Below are positions 8,947-16,957 of a DNA stretch of 64,000 nt, one piece after another. A model generated the notes under the pieces. That model searched no databases, was not told the DNA's origin, and saw only the letters and a program-made list of their open reading frames with translations. How positions within the stretch are numbered: the stretch's first letter is position 1; every line of letters begins with the position of its first letter. The translations under genes and the position numbers were made by a program. The DNA is taken from NCBI GenBank assembly GCA_013298145.1, contig JAAFJO010000008.1, positions 47,324 through 111,323 of the forward strand. The letters run 5' to 3'. The stretch comes from Betaproteobacteria bacterium (GTDB lineage Bacteria; Pseudomonadota; Gammaproteobacteria; Burkholderiales; Casimicrobiaceae).

Positions 8947-10326
8947 GTGCAACCGACACTTTTTTCCACGCTCCCGCTTAGCGCCCCGATGCTCACAAAC
9001 CTGGATCGCCTCGGCTATGCCAAGATGACGCCGATCCAAGCCGCGAGCTTGCCAATCTCCCTCGCCGGTGACGATCTCATCGCGCAAGCGGCCACGGGCA
9101 GCGGCAAAACAGCTGCGTTCGCACTCCCGCTCCTGGCCAAACTCGATGCAACAAACCGCGCCACACAAGCGCTGGTGCTCTGCCCAACTCGCGAACTGGC
9201 AGACCAAGTCACGCAAGAGCTGCGGCGGCTCGCTCGCGCGGAGGACAACGTAAAAATCCTCACGCTCTGTGGCGGCATTCCGATGCGCCCGCAGCGCGCG
9301 AGCCTTGAGTTCGGCGCACACATCGCCGTCGGTACGCCGGGCCGCATCATGGATTTGCTCGGTGTCGGGGCGCTCGATCTGCGCGAGATGAAAACGCTCG
9401 TACTCGATGAAGCTGATCGCATGCTCGACATGGGTTTTTACGAGGATATCGCGAAGGTGATTCGGCACTGTCCGCGCGATCGACAAACGCTCTTGTTTTC
9501 TGCCACGTATCCTGAGGGCGTTGAAGGATTAGCAAAGCAGTTTCAACGCAATCCGAAAACCGTCAAAGTTGAAGCGCAACACGACGACACAAAGATTCGT
9601 CAGTACTTTTACGAGATCGAGCGCGATCAACGACTCACCGCTGTCTCGCAGTTGCTTCGCCACTTTCGACCGACCTCAACGATTGCATTTTGCAACACCA
9701 AGGCGAAATGCAAAGACGTGTTGGAGCGACTACAAGCCGACGGTTTTTCAGCGCTCGCGCTGCACGGCGAGCTCGATCAAAAAGATCGCGATCAGGTGCT
9801 GATTCAATTTGCAAATAAAAGTTGTTCAGTGCTTGTTGCCACCGACGTGGCCGCGCGAGGACTCGATATTCAGGGGCTCGACGCTGTGATCAATGTGGAT
9901 GTCACGCCCGAGCCTGAACTTCACATTCATCGCATCGGCCGCACGGGGCGCGGAGACGAATCAGGGCTCGCATTGAATCTAGTCGGCATGAATGAGATGC
10001 ACTGGATCAACAAGATCGAAGATCTGCAAGGCCGCGAATGTGAATGGCATCCGCTGGATGAGCTCACGTCTGCGAGCAACGATCCCCTCGTGCCACCAAT
10101 GACAACGATTCAAATCCTAGGCGGCCGCAAAGAAAAAATCCGCGCAGGCGACGTGCTCGGCGCGCTCACCGGCGAGGGCGGACTCACCAAAGAACAAGTT
10201 GGAAAAATCAACGTGAACGATTTTTCGATCTACGTTGCCGTGTCTCGCGGCGTGGCGAAGAAAGCGCTTGCTGCGATAAACAACGGCAAAGTGAAGGGCA
10301 AGAGTGTGAAGGCGCGGTTGGTTTAG
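8947..10326 (+). CDS. dbpA: ATP-dependent RNA helicase DbpA
   Basis: DEAD-box helicase specific for 23S rRNA hairpin 92, acting in large-subunit assembly. All helicase motifs are visible: AATGSGKT, PTRELA, VLDEADR, FSATYPE, VATDVAARGLDI and HRIGRTGR. The C-terminal 75 residues (IRAGDVLGALTGEGG ... NDFSIYVAVSRGVAKKAL) form the DbpA RNA-binding domain, which distinguishes it from RhlE or RhlB. I place the start at GTG 8947, preceded by AGGA; a TTG at 8923 is also in frame but lacks a ribosome site. The upstream gap is AT-rich and holds an inverted CTAGCCC-type motif. Confidence 0.95.
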   Translation: MQPTLFSTLPLSAPMLTNLDRLGYAKMTPIQAASLPISLAGDDLIAQAATGSGKTAAFALPLLAKLDATNRATQALVLCPTRELADQVTQELRRLARAEDNVKILTLCGGIPMRPQRASLEFGAHIAVGTPGRIMDLLGVGALDLREMKTLVLDEADRMLDMGFYEDIAKVIRHCPRDRQTLLFSATYPEGVEGLAKQFQRNPKTVKVEAQHDDTKIRQYFYEIERDQRLTAVSQLLRHFRPTSTIAFCNTKAKCKDVLERLQADGFSALALHGELDQKDRDQVLIQFANKSCSVLVATDVAARGLDIQGLDAVINVDVTPEPELHIHRIGRTGRGDESGLALNLVGMNEMHWINKIEDLQGRECEWHPLDELTSASNDPLVPPMTTIQILGGRKEKIRAGDVLGALTGEGGLTKEQVGKINVNDFSIYVAVSRGVAKKALAAINNGKVKGKSVKARLV

Positions 10327-10344
10327 CAAACCAAACGCTCAAGC

Positions 10345-10722
10345 TCAGATGGGGCGTAGCTGCTCGTCAAGGGCGCGTGTTTTCTCAGTCACCACATCCC
10401 CGGTGTGCTTAGTTGATTTCTTTTCGATCAGCATAATGAGGCATTCATCCTCTGCAATCGGATTGTGCATTACGCCTTTCGGCACGATGTACATTTCGCC
10501 CGGATTAAGCACTACCGTTTTGTCGTGCATCTCAATCTTGAACTGCCCTTTGAGCACATAGAAAAGCTCATCCTCGAATTCATGGTTGTGCCAGGCAAGT
10601 ACGCCTTTGACTTTTGCGACCTTGATATACGAATCGTCAAATTCGCCAAGGACTCGCGGCGACCAAAACTCGTCGAGACTTTCAGCAACCTGCTTTGGGG
10701 ATATTGCGGGAGTCGTGAACAT
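10345..10722 (-). CDS. cupin domain protein
   Basis: A single-domain cupin of 125 residues. The two cupin motifs are WHNHEFEDELFYVLKG (metal-binding His, His and Glu) and PGEMYIVPKGVMHNP (second His). Such small cupins bind a metal and may be isomerases, dioxygenases or sensors; nothing in the sequence settles the substrate. It ends 18 bases from the convergent dbpA stop and starts 41 bases after the uup stop on the same strand, so it may be co-transcribed with uup. Confidence 0.88.
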   Translation of the reverse strand: MFTTPAISPKQVAESLDEFWSPRVLGEFDDSYIKVAKVKGVLAWHNHEFEDELFYVLKGQFKIEMHDKTVVLNPGEMYIVPKGVMHNPIAEDECLIMLIEKKSTKHTGDVVTEKTRALDEQLRPI

Positions 10723-10763
10723 TTGGCGCTATTGGTTGATTAGGCAGACATACCATCATTTTC

Positions 10764-12782
10764 TCATCGTTCCGCGAGTGCTTCCCATCGCGTCATCGCC
10801 TCCAAAATCATTTCGTCGAGCTCGCTCGCGCGCTTGGCAATCTCTGCCGCGCGCTTCGGATCAGTGCGGAAGACTGAGCCTTCTGCTAGTTGTGAATTGA
10901 TTTCGGTCTGCTCTTTTTCAAACGCCTCGATTTTTGCGGGGAGTTCGTCGAGTTCGCGCTGCTCTTTGTAGGAGAGCTTTTGTTTGGGCGCTGAAGCGCG
11001 TGGTTCGACAAGCTCACCACGAGCCGTATTCACTGACTGAAGGGCTACACCTCGTGAGTCAGTCACGACACTCTTTCCCTCACCCGCCCTCCGGGCACCC
11101 TCTGTGGGCTTGCGCCCATCTCTCCCGCTGGTCGAGACCGCAGCTGCGCTGCGTCCTGCGCCTTCGGCTGGTCCCAGCGGGAGAGGGGTCGCTAGGGACT
11201 CCATCAATTTCGCCTGAGCTTGCCAATCGGTGATACCGCCTTCGTATTCGCGCCAGAGGCCGTTGCCTTCGGCGACGATGCAACTGGTAACTACGTTGTC
11301 GAGAAAGCGACGATCATGGGAAACTATAAAGACCGTACCCTCGTAATTCGCGAGTTTGTCTTCGAGGAGTTCGAGCGTGTCGATGTCGAGATCGTTGGTG
11401 GGCTCATCGAGCACGAGTACGTTCGCTTCTTTGGCAAAGTGCCGTGCGAGGAGCAAGCGATTTCGCTCGCCACCCGAGAGCATTTTCACCTGTGCCTTCG
11501 CACGCTCGGGCGGGAATAGGAAGTTTTGTAAATACGTCATCACGTGCGTACGCGTGGAGCCTGCTTCAATCCAGTCGCTGCCGGGCGAAATAAATTCCGC
11601 AAGCGTTGCCTCTTCATCGAGGCCATCGCGCATTTGATCGAAGTATGCGACTTGCAGATTCGTGCCGGTCTTTATCTTGCCGCTGTCGGGCGCGAGATCG
11701 CCAAGTATGAGTTTCAGGAGCGTCGTCTTACCGATTCCGTTCGGCCCAATAATGCCCACTTTATCGCCGCGCAAAATCGTGGACGTGAAATCGTGGACGA
11801 TCAATTTGTCTCCGAAGCGCTTTGCCACATCGGTGAGTTCGGCCACGATCTTTCCAGATGCGCCACCGCTCGCAATTTCCAGCTTCACACGCCCCAGCGA
11901 ATCACGACGAGCCGCGCGTGTTTCCCGCAATTTGAGCAAACGCAACACGCGGCCTTCGTTTCGGGTGCGCCGCGCCTCTACGCCTTTTCGAATCCACACT
12001 TCTTCTTGCGCGAGGAACTTGTCGAATTTCGCGTTCATCGTGGATTCAAACTCAAGCTGCGCGGCCTTTTGCGCTTCGTACGCCGCGTAGTTGCCAGGAA
12101 ACGTGGTGAGTTTTCCACGATCTAGCTCAACGATACGTGTGACCACGTTATCCAGAAATGTGCGGTCGTGGCTAATAATGACCGCGCTGCCTTTGAAATT
12201 GTTGAGCAACCCTTCCAGCCATGAGATGGACGACAAATCCAAGTGGTTTGTGGGCTCGTCTAACAACAATACGTCGGGTGAGGCGACCAGCGCCTGTGCG
12301 ATCGTGACGCGCTTCTTCTGCCCGCCAGAAAGCGTGGACACCAGCGCATCGCCCGCAAGGCTAAGTTGCGATAGCGTGGTCTCAACGCGCGATTCCCAGG
12401 TCCAGCCCTCTCTCGCGTCTATTTCGTGTTGCAGGCTGGCGAGCTCGTCGCTCGAGTGTTCACCGCTCGCGAGTTGCTCGTAGCGCTCACGCATCGCGCG
12501 AACATCACCAAGCCCATCCGCAACCGCGTTAAACACGGTGACGCCATCGGCAAAGCTCGATTCTTGCGGCACGTACGCTGCGCGAACGCCGCTTTCGCGT
12601 GCGATTTCGCCGTCGTCCAAATGTTGTGTGCCAGCGAGCACTTTCAGAAGCGAGCTTTTACCGGCTCCGTTTCGTCCGATGAGTCCCATCCGTTCGCGAG
12701 ATTCGATCGCGAAATCGACCTGATCCAGAAGTGGGGCGAGCCCGAAAGCGAGCTGAGCGTTGTGCAGCGTGAGTAATGCCAT
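10764..12782 (-). CDS. uup: ABC-F type ATPase Uup
   Basis: A soluble ABC-F protein with two ATPase domains, implicated in ribosome-associated processes and in suppressing transposon excision. 672 residues. Domain 1 has GRNGAGKSS, LSGGQKKRV and LLLDEPTNHLDL; domain 2 has GPNGIGKTT, LSGGERNRLLLAR and DEPTNDLDID. The C-terminal coiled coil (YKEQRELDELPAKIEAFEKE) identifies Uup rather than EttA or YheS. Between domain 2 and the coiled coil, residues of about 531-594 are an unusual Gly/Arg/Pro-rich linker that is encoded by two palindromic repeat elements inserted in frame. Confidence 0.94.
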   Translation of the reverse strand: MALLTLHNAQLAFGLAPLLDQVDFAIESRERMGLIGRNGAGKSSLLKVLAGTQHLDDGEIARESGVRAAYVPQESSFADGVTVFNAVADGLGDVRAMRERYEQLASGEHSSDELASLQHEIDAREGWTWESRVETTLSQLSLAGDALVSTLSGGQKKRVTIAQALVASPDVLLLDEPTNHLDLSSISWLEGLLNNFKGSAVIISHDRTFLDNVVTRIVELDRGKLTTFPGNYAAYEAQKAAQLEFESTMNAKFDKFLAQEEVWIRKGVEARRTRNEGRVLRLLKLRETRAARRDSLGRVKLEIASGGASGKIVAELTDVAKRFGDKLIVHDFTSTILRGDKVGIIGPNGIGKTTLLKLILGDLAPDSGKIKTGTNLQVAYFDQMRDGLDEEATLAEFISPGSDWIEAGSTRTHVMTYLQNFLFPPERAKAQVKMLSGGERNRLLLARHFAKEANVLVLDEPTNDLDIDTLELLEDKLANYEGTVFIVSHDRRFLDNVVTSCIVAEGNGLWREYEGGITDWQAQAKLMESLATPLPLGPAEGAGRSAAAVSTSGRDGRKPTEGARRAGEGKSVVTDSRGVALQSVNTARGELVEPRASAPKQKLSYKEQRELDELPAKIEAFEKEQTEINSQLAEGSVFRTDPKRAAEIAKRASELDEMILEAMTRWEALAER
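10999..11021. repeat. REP-like palindrome inside uup
   Basis: Arms CGTGGT and ACCACG enclose the 11-base loop TCGACAAGCTC. A second copy with the same loop but arms CATGGT/ACCATG is found at 31715-31737. The arm change in one copy is compensated in the other, so the fold is conserved. This is a recognisable class of short palindromic repeat that is usually intergenic; here it is translated as part of the Uup linker (GELVEPR). Confidence 0.85.
11120..11185. repeat. 12-bp inverted repeat element inside uup
   Basis: CTCTCCCGCTGG (11120-11131) and CCAGCGGGAGAG (11174-11185) are perfect inverted copies separated by 42 bases. The DNA between is GC-rich and itself hairpin-prone. Together with the REP-like palindrome about 100 bases away it makes up most of the odd linker of Uup. 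Confidence 0.85.
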
Positions 12783-13067
12783 AGTCTGGAAGTGTAAGGC
12801 GAGTAGGTAAACGGCTTCCTCTATTTTCTTCTTATTTCTTTAGGGCCAAATGCATTTTTTATGTATTTTCGTTGTCTACTTTTATTGAGCGCTAGCCCCA
12901 TTAAATACTGATTTAAGTCTAATGTTCTGGTTTTTTCTTTCCATCTGATTCACTGCGTTTCATCCCTCACGAAAGCGCAAATGCGCTGTTAACATGCCCT
13001 CCAGGGTTTTTGCGGGATGGAGGGTTTATTCCCGCAACCGAAATGCTTGAGAAATAAGGAGGATACC

Positions 13068-14762
13068 GTGGAGAAAATTTGGCTCCAGCACTACCCCAAG
13101 GGCGTGCCGGCAACGATAGACAATTCGCAATACGCGTCAATCGTTCAACTTATCGAAGAGAGTTTTCAGAAGTACGCGTCGCGCCCGGCATTCACCTGCA
13201 TGGGAAAGGCAATCAGCTATGCCGAGGTCGACGCGCTGTCGCGCGCATTTGGCGCGTACCTTCAGAGCCTTGGGCTGCAACAAGGTGATCGCGTTGCGAT
13301 CATGATGCCCAACGTGCTGCAGTATCCGGTGGCAGTGGCCGCTGTCTTGCGTGCAGGGTTCGTTGCCGTCAATGTGAATCCGCTCTACACGCCGCGGGAG
13401 CTTGAACATCAGCTCAAGGATTCAGGCTCAAAAGCCATCATCATTCTTGAAAACTTCGCTGCGACTTTGCAGCAGGTCGTTGAAAAGACGCCGGTGAAAC
13501 ACATCGTACTCGCCACGATGGGCGACATGCTTGGTTTCTTGAAGGGTGCAATCGTCAACTACGTCGTGCGCAACAAAAAGAAACTGGTGCCCCCATTTTC
13601 CCTCCCAAACGCGGTGAAGTGGAACGATGCGGTTGCTAAAGGCAAAGGGATTGCACTCTCGCCATCGAAGGCGAAATTCGATGATCCCGCAGTGCTCCAA
13701 TACACGGGTGGAACCACGGGTGTGTCAAAAGGTGCGACGCTGCTTCATCGAAACATCATCTCGAACGTGCTGCAATCCGAAGCATGGATGCAACCTGCGG
13801 TGAATCATCCGAAGAAAGGTCCGCCGCCTGAGCAAATGAACACGGTGTGCGCGCTGCCGCTGTATCACATCTTCGCGTTTACGATTTGTTATCTGCTCGT
13901 ATTGCGCACCGGTGGGCAATCGATTCTGATTCCGAATCCGCGCGACATTCCGGGCACGATTAAAGCGCTCAAGGGCTTTGAACTCCATTTCTTCCCGGCG
14001 GTTAACACGCTCTATAACGCGCTCGTCAACGATCCGGGCTTTGCTGAGTTAAGCGTGAAAAATCTCCGCGTATCGAACGGCGGCGGTATGGCGGTTCAGA
14101 AAGCGGTCGCTGATAAGTGGCTCGCGGCAACGGGCTGCCCGATTGTTGAAGGTTACGGTTTGTCGGAAACCTCGCCATCGGCGACCTGTAACCCAACTGA
14201 TAGCGACGCCTATTCCGGCACCATTGGTTTGCCATTGCCGTCCACTGAAATCGCGATTCGCGATGATGACAACAACCCAGTCAAGCTTGGCGAGCCTGGA
14301 GAAATTTGCATCAAAGGGCCTCAAGTGATGGCTGGCTATTGGCAGCGCCCTGATGAGACGGCCAAAGTCTTCAGCGCCGATGGATTCTTCAAATCGGGCG
14401 ACATCGGTGTGATGGATGCGCGAGGCTACGTGAAGATCGTGGATCGCAAGAAAGACATGGTGCTGGTGTCTGGCTTCAATGTGTATCCAAACGAAGTGGA
14501 AGATGTCGTCGCGTCATGCCCTGGCGTCATGGAATGCGCAGTCATTGGCGTGCCGGACGAGAAATCGGGCGAAGCGGTGAAGGTGTTTGTGGTCAAGAAA
14601 GACCCAAACCTCACCGAACAGCAAGTGCGCGACTACTGCGAGAAAAATCTGGCGGGCTACAAGAAGCCGAAATACATCGTATTCCGTGCTGACTTGCCAA
14701 AAACCCCGGTTGGCAAAATTCTGCGTCGCGAACTACGCGACATGGACAAAAAGGCTGCGTAA
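13068..14762 (+). CDS. fadD: long-chain fatty acid--CoA ligase
   Basis: Activates fatty acids with ATP and CoA at the inner membrane, the entry step of beta-oxidation. About 564 residues. The AMP-binding loop YTGGTTGVSKGA, the A5 region EGYGLSETSP, and the hinge/A8-A10 block DRKKDMVLVSGFNVYPNEVE are intact, and the match to E. coli FadD runs from the first residues (EKIWLQHYPKG) to the end. GTG 13068 is chosen because AAGGAGGA lies four bases upstream; an ATG 17 codons earlier has no such site. The 285-base gap to divergent uup is AT-rich and holds one GCTAGCCCC motif at 12891. Confidence 0.96.
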   Translation: MEKIWLQHYPKGVPATIDNSQYASIVQLIEESFQKYASRPAFTCMGKAISYAEVDALSRAFGAYLQSLGLQQGDRVAIMMPNVLQYPVAVAAVLRAGFVAVNVNPLYTPRELEHQLKDSGSKAIIILENFAATLQQVVEKTPVKHIVLATMGDMLGFLKGAIVNYVVRNKKKLVPPFSLPNAVKWNDAVAKGKGIALSPSKAKFDDPAVLQYTGGTTGVSKGATLLHRNIISNVLQSEAWMQPAVNHPKKGPPPEQMNTVCALPLYHIFAFTICYLLVLRTGGQSILIPNPRDIPGTIKALKGFELHFFPAVNTLYNALVNDPGFAELSVKNLRVSNGGGMAVQKAVADKWLAATGCPIVEGYGLSETSPSATCNPTDSDAYSGTIGLPLPSTEIAIRDDDNNPVKLGEPGEICIKGPQVMAGYWQRPDETAKVFSADGFFKSGDIGVMDARGYVKIVDRKKDMVLVSGFNVYPNEVEDVVASCPGVMECAVIGVPDEKSGEAVKVFVVKKDPNLTEQQVRDYCEKNLAGYKKPKYIVFRADLPKTPVGKILRRELRDMDKKAA

Positions 14763-14781
14763 GCGCGCTAGTCTTTCTCCC

Positions 14782-14805
14782 AAAACGGCGCTGCGGCGCC
14801 GTTTT
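14782..14805 (+). terminator. intrinsic terminator after fadD
   Basis: ACGGCGC and GCGCCGT form a stem followed by five T, about 20 bases past the fadD stop codon. Four A precede the stem, so weak activity on the minus strand is possible. Confidence 0.8.
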
Positions 14806-14888
14806 TCATGGCTGGGACGCATTCGAGTGTCGTCGAATGAGCGCCTGACTTCGTTAAAATTTCACCCTTACTCGGAGTACAACTTTTT

Positions 14889-15374
14889 ATGAACATTAAG
14901 CTCATCGCATTTCTAGGTGCGAGCGCTGCGGCCCTAGCCCACGCACAAGCCCCCGCACCGTCAAAACCCGCTGATACGAAAGCCGCAACGGCCAGCGCAA
15001 CCCCATCGAAAGAAGCAAGCAAAGTGATCACTACCGCCTCTGGCCTGAAAATGGAAGACAGCAAAGTTGGCACGGGTGCCGAAGCCAAAGCTGGCCAACT
15101 TGCCACGGTTCATTACACCGGCTGGCTATGGGTTGACGGCAAGCGCGGCAACAAATTTGATTCATCAAAGGATCGCGGTGAGCCGTTCGGATTCCCGCTC
15201 GGCGGCGGACGCGTGATCAAGGGCTGGGACGAAGGCGTGCAAGGCATGAAAATCGGCGGCACCCGCATTCTCACCATTCCGCCTGAGCTTGGCTATGGCG
15301 CACGTGGCGCGGGTGGTGTGATTCCACCGAATGCAACGCTCCAATTTGAGGTTGAATTGCTTGGCGTGAAGTAA
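14889..15374 (+). CDS. FKBP-type peptidyl-prolyl isomerase, exported
   Basis: A periplasmic proline isomerase of 161 residues. A signal peptide (MNIKLIAFLGASAAALAHA) is followed by an Ala/Pro/Lys-rich spacer to about residue 45 and one FKBP domain: ATVHYTGWLWVDGK, FDSSKDRGEPFGFPLGGGRV, IPPELGYGARGAGGVIPP and LQFEVELLGV. The aromatic and Asp residues that line the FKBP pocket are present. Single gene, closed by a strong terminator 15 bases after the stop. Confidence 0.93.
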   Translation: MNIKLIAFLGASAAALAHAQAPAPSKPADTKAATASATPSKEASKVITTASGLKMEDSKVGTGAEAKAGQLATVHYTGWLWVDGKRGNKFDSSKDRGEPFGFPLGGGRVIKGWDEGVQGMKIGGTRILTIPPELGYGARGAGGVIPPNATLQFEVELLGVK

Positions 15375-15390
15375 CGGGCCACGCTGTTCG

Positions 15391-15419
15391 AAAAAAGCGA
15401 CCCGAGGGTCGCTTTTTTT
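15391..15419. terminator. bidirectional intrinsic terminator
   Basis: GCGACCC and GGGTCGC pair around a two-base loop, with six A before and seven T after. It lies between the convergent FKBP gene and the Bug-protein gene and can serve both. Confidence 0.9.
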
Positions 15420-15460
15420 GCTTGGAACCGGCGCTCAACCTTAGTATTCGCGTAGCACAC

Positions 15461-16432
15461 TTACTCCGCTTCGATCTTCGCCGCTTTGGTGAGCTGCCCC
15501 CAGCGCTTTACTTCGCTATCGATCAGCTTGGCGAGCCCTGCGGCATCAGTTGAATCAATATCGAGGCCAGCGCCATTCATCTTCGCTTTGACCTCGGGCA
15601 TTGCGAGCACTTTTTTCATTGTTGATTCGAGCTTGGCGACAACATCTTTGGGCATGTTGGCCGGGCCAACCAGCGCGAACCAGGGCACGAGCTCGTAGCC
15701 CGGAACTTGTTCAGTGATAGCGGGCAGGTCGGGAAGCTGTGGTGCACGACGTGTGCTCGTTACGCCGAATGCTTTCACCTTTCCGCCCTTGATTTGCGCT
15801 TGGGCATTGCCAAGGTCGGCGAACACGACCTCAATCGAGCCGCCGAGCATGTCTGTAATTGCAGGCGGGATCCCTTTGTAGGGCACCATCTGCATGTCGC
15901 CACCAATCATCGAGGCGAAGAGCGAGCCGGAAACCCACGAGCCGGACGAGCCTTGCCCGAAGCGCACCTTGCCTGGGTTGGCTTTGACGTAAGCGATGAA
16001 GCTCTTCAAATCGGTTGCGGGCACTTTGTCGTTTGTGATCAATACAAACGGCGTCGTTGCAATTTTGCCAATCGGGGTGAAATCCTTTGCCGGATCGTAG
16101 GGTACTTTTTTGAGCAAGCTCACCACGGCCGCTTGCGTCGTGCTCGTGGTGACGAGTAACGTGTAGCCGTCAGCTGGCGCGTTTTTGACTTCGCCGGCGC
16201 CAATAGTGCCTTGAGCGCCCGCTTTATTTTCAACAACAATCGATTGGCCGAGCTCTTTGCTCATCCCTTCGGCAAGTACACGACCCACCACGTCAGTCGC
16301 GCTTCCTGCTGGGAACGGCACGACGAATTTGATTGGTTTGTTTGGGTAAGACTGAGCGCTTACCAACGCGCTCCACGCGAACACGGCCGCTGCTGAAAAT
16401 CGTAGCAGCGAACGGGTTGAATTTCGAATCAT
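15461..16432 (-). CDS. tripartite tricarboxylate transporter substrate-binding protein (Bug family)
   Basis: Periplasmic binding protein of the TctC/Bug family, 323 residues with a signal peptide (SLLRFSAAAVFAWSALVSAQ). Family landmarks are YPNKPIKFVVPFPAGSATD, VENKAGAQGTIGA, GYTLLVTTSTTQAA and the C-terminal KWGQL-like KRWGQLTKAAKIEAE. Bug proteins bind carboxylates or similar small ligands; the ligand cannot be read from the sequence. No TctA/TctB membrane genes lie nearby, which is usual for the many orphan Bug genes of Burkholderiales. Confidence 0.93.
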   Translation of the reverse strand: MIRNSTRSLLRFSAAAVFAWSALVSAQSYPNKPIKFVVPFPAGSATDVVGRVLAEGMSKELGQSIVVENKAGAQGTIGAGEVKNAPADGYTLLVTTSTTQAAVVSLLKKVPYDPAKDFTPIGKIATTPFVLITNDKVPATDLKSFIAYVKANPGKVRFGQGSSGSWVSGSLFASMIGGDMQMVPYKGIPPAITDMLGGSIEVVFADLGNAQAQIKGGKVKAFGVTSTRRAPQLPDLPAITEQVPGYELVPWFALVGPANMPKDVVAKLESTMKKVLAMPEVKAKMNGAGLDIDSTDAAGLAKLIDSEVKRWGQLTKAAKIEAE

Positions 16433-16957
16433 GATGTCTCCTTATGCATTTGAGTTGTAGGTCCTGCGTGAGCCATTCAAGCAAAAACGCTTGAGATACG
16501 TTCTGTCGAGTTGCCGAGACTTGAGAAGACGTCAGTCAAACGTCTTGCACGAACCGGCGCGACGAGATTTGGGGCGATATTCACACGGCTTACGCATTCT
16601 ATGAACCAGCGCCTCGTGACCAGCTCGGGTTAGCAATGAGTAGCGGCGACTTACTTATCTGAGCTCATATTTATTTGGCATTGGATGTCATTTTCTATAT
16701 TTGCAAGTTTAAATAATTTATTAGTCTAGCCCTCGCTAAATAAGGTGTATACGATTATTTTTGTTATATTCCAATAATCTGCATCGTGAAACCTCTTTCC
16801 ACGATGTGAAATTATCGGTATGATTTTGCCTTGTCAACGCAACGCTTCCCGCGGCTCGAAATCGTGCGCGCAAACCCGTTGACGTTGTGCACTGCGTCAA
16901 CTGCAAAATCAAACCGTTTCGCGCATAGTCTGCGCTTGAAGTGAGGACATCGACGTT
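16433..16957. other. 525-base regulatory gap upstream of aceE
   Basis: No gene seen. The middle (about 16660-16790) is strongly AT-rich and contains CTAGCCC at 16726. Two inverted repeats lie close to aceE: CATCGTG/CACGATG at 16782-16806 with an 11-base spacer, and GTTGACG/CGTCAAC at 16878-16901 with a 10-base spacer. They are likely regulator sites or leader hairpins for the pyruvate dehydrogenase operon and the divergent Bug gene. Confidence 0.6.
16878..16901 (+). promoter_or_regulatory. inverted repeat, candidate operator of aceE
   Basis: GTTGACG and CGTCAAC are a perfect seven-base inverted repeat 57 bases before the aceE start codon. The length and spacing suit a dimeric helix-turn-helix regulator; the regulator itself is not identified. 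Confidence 0.4.
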
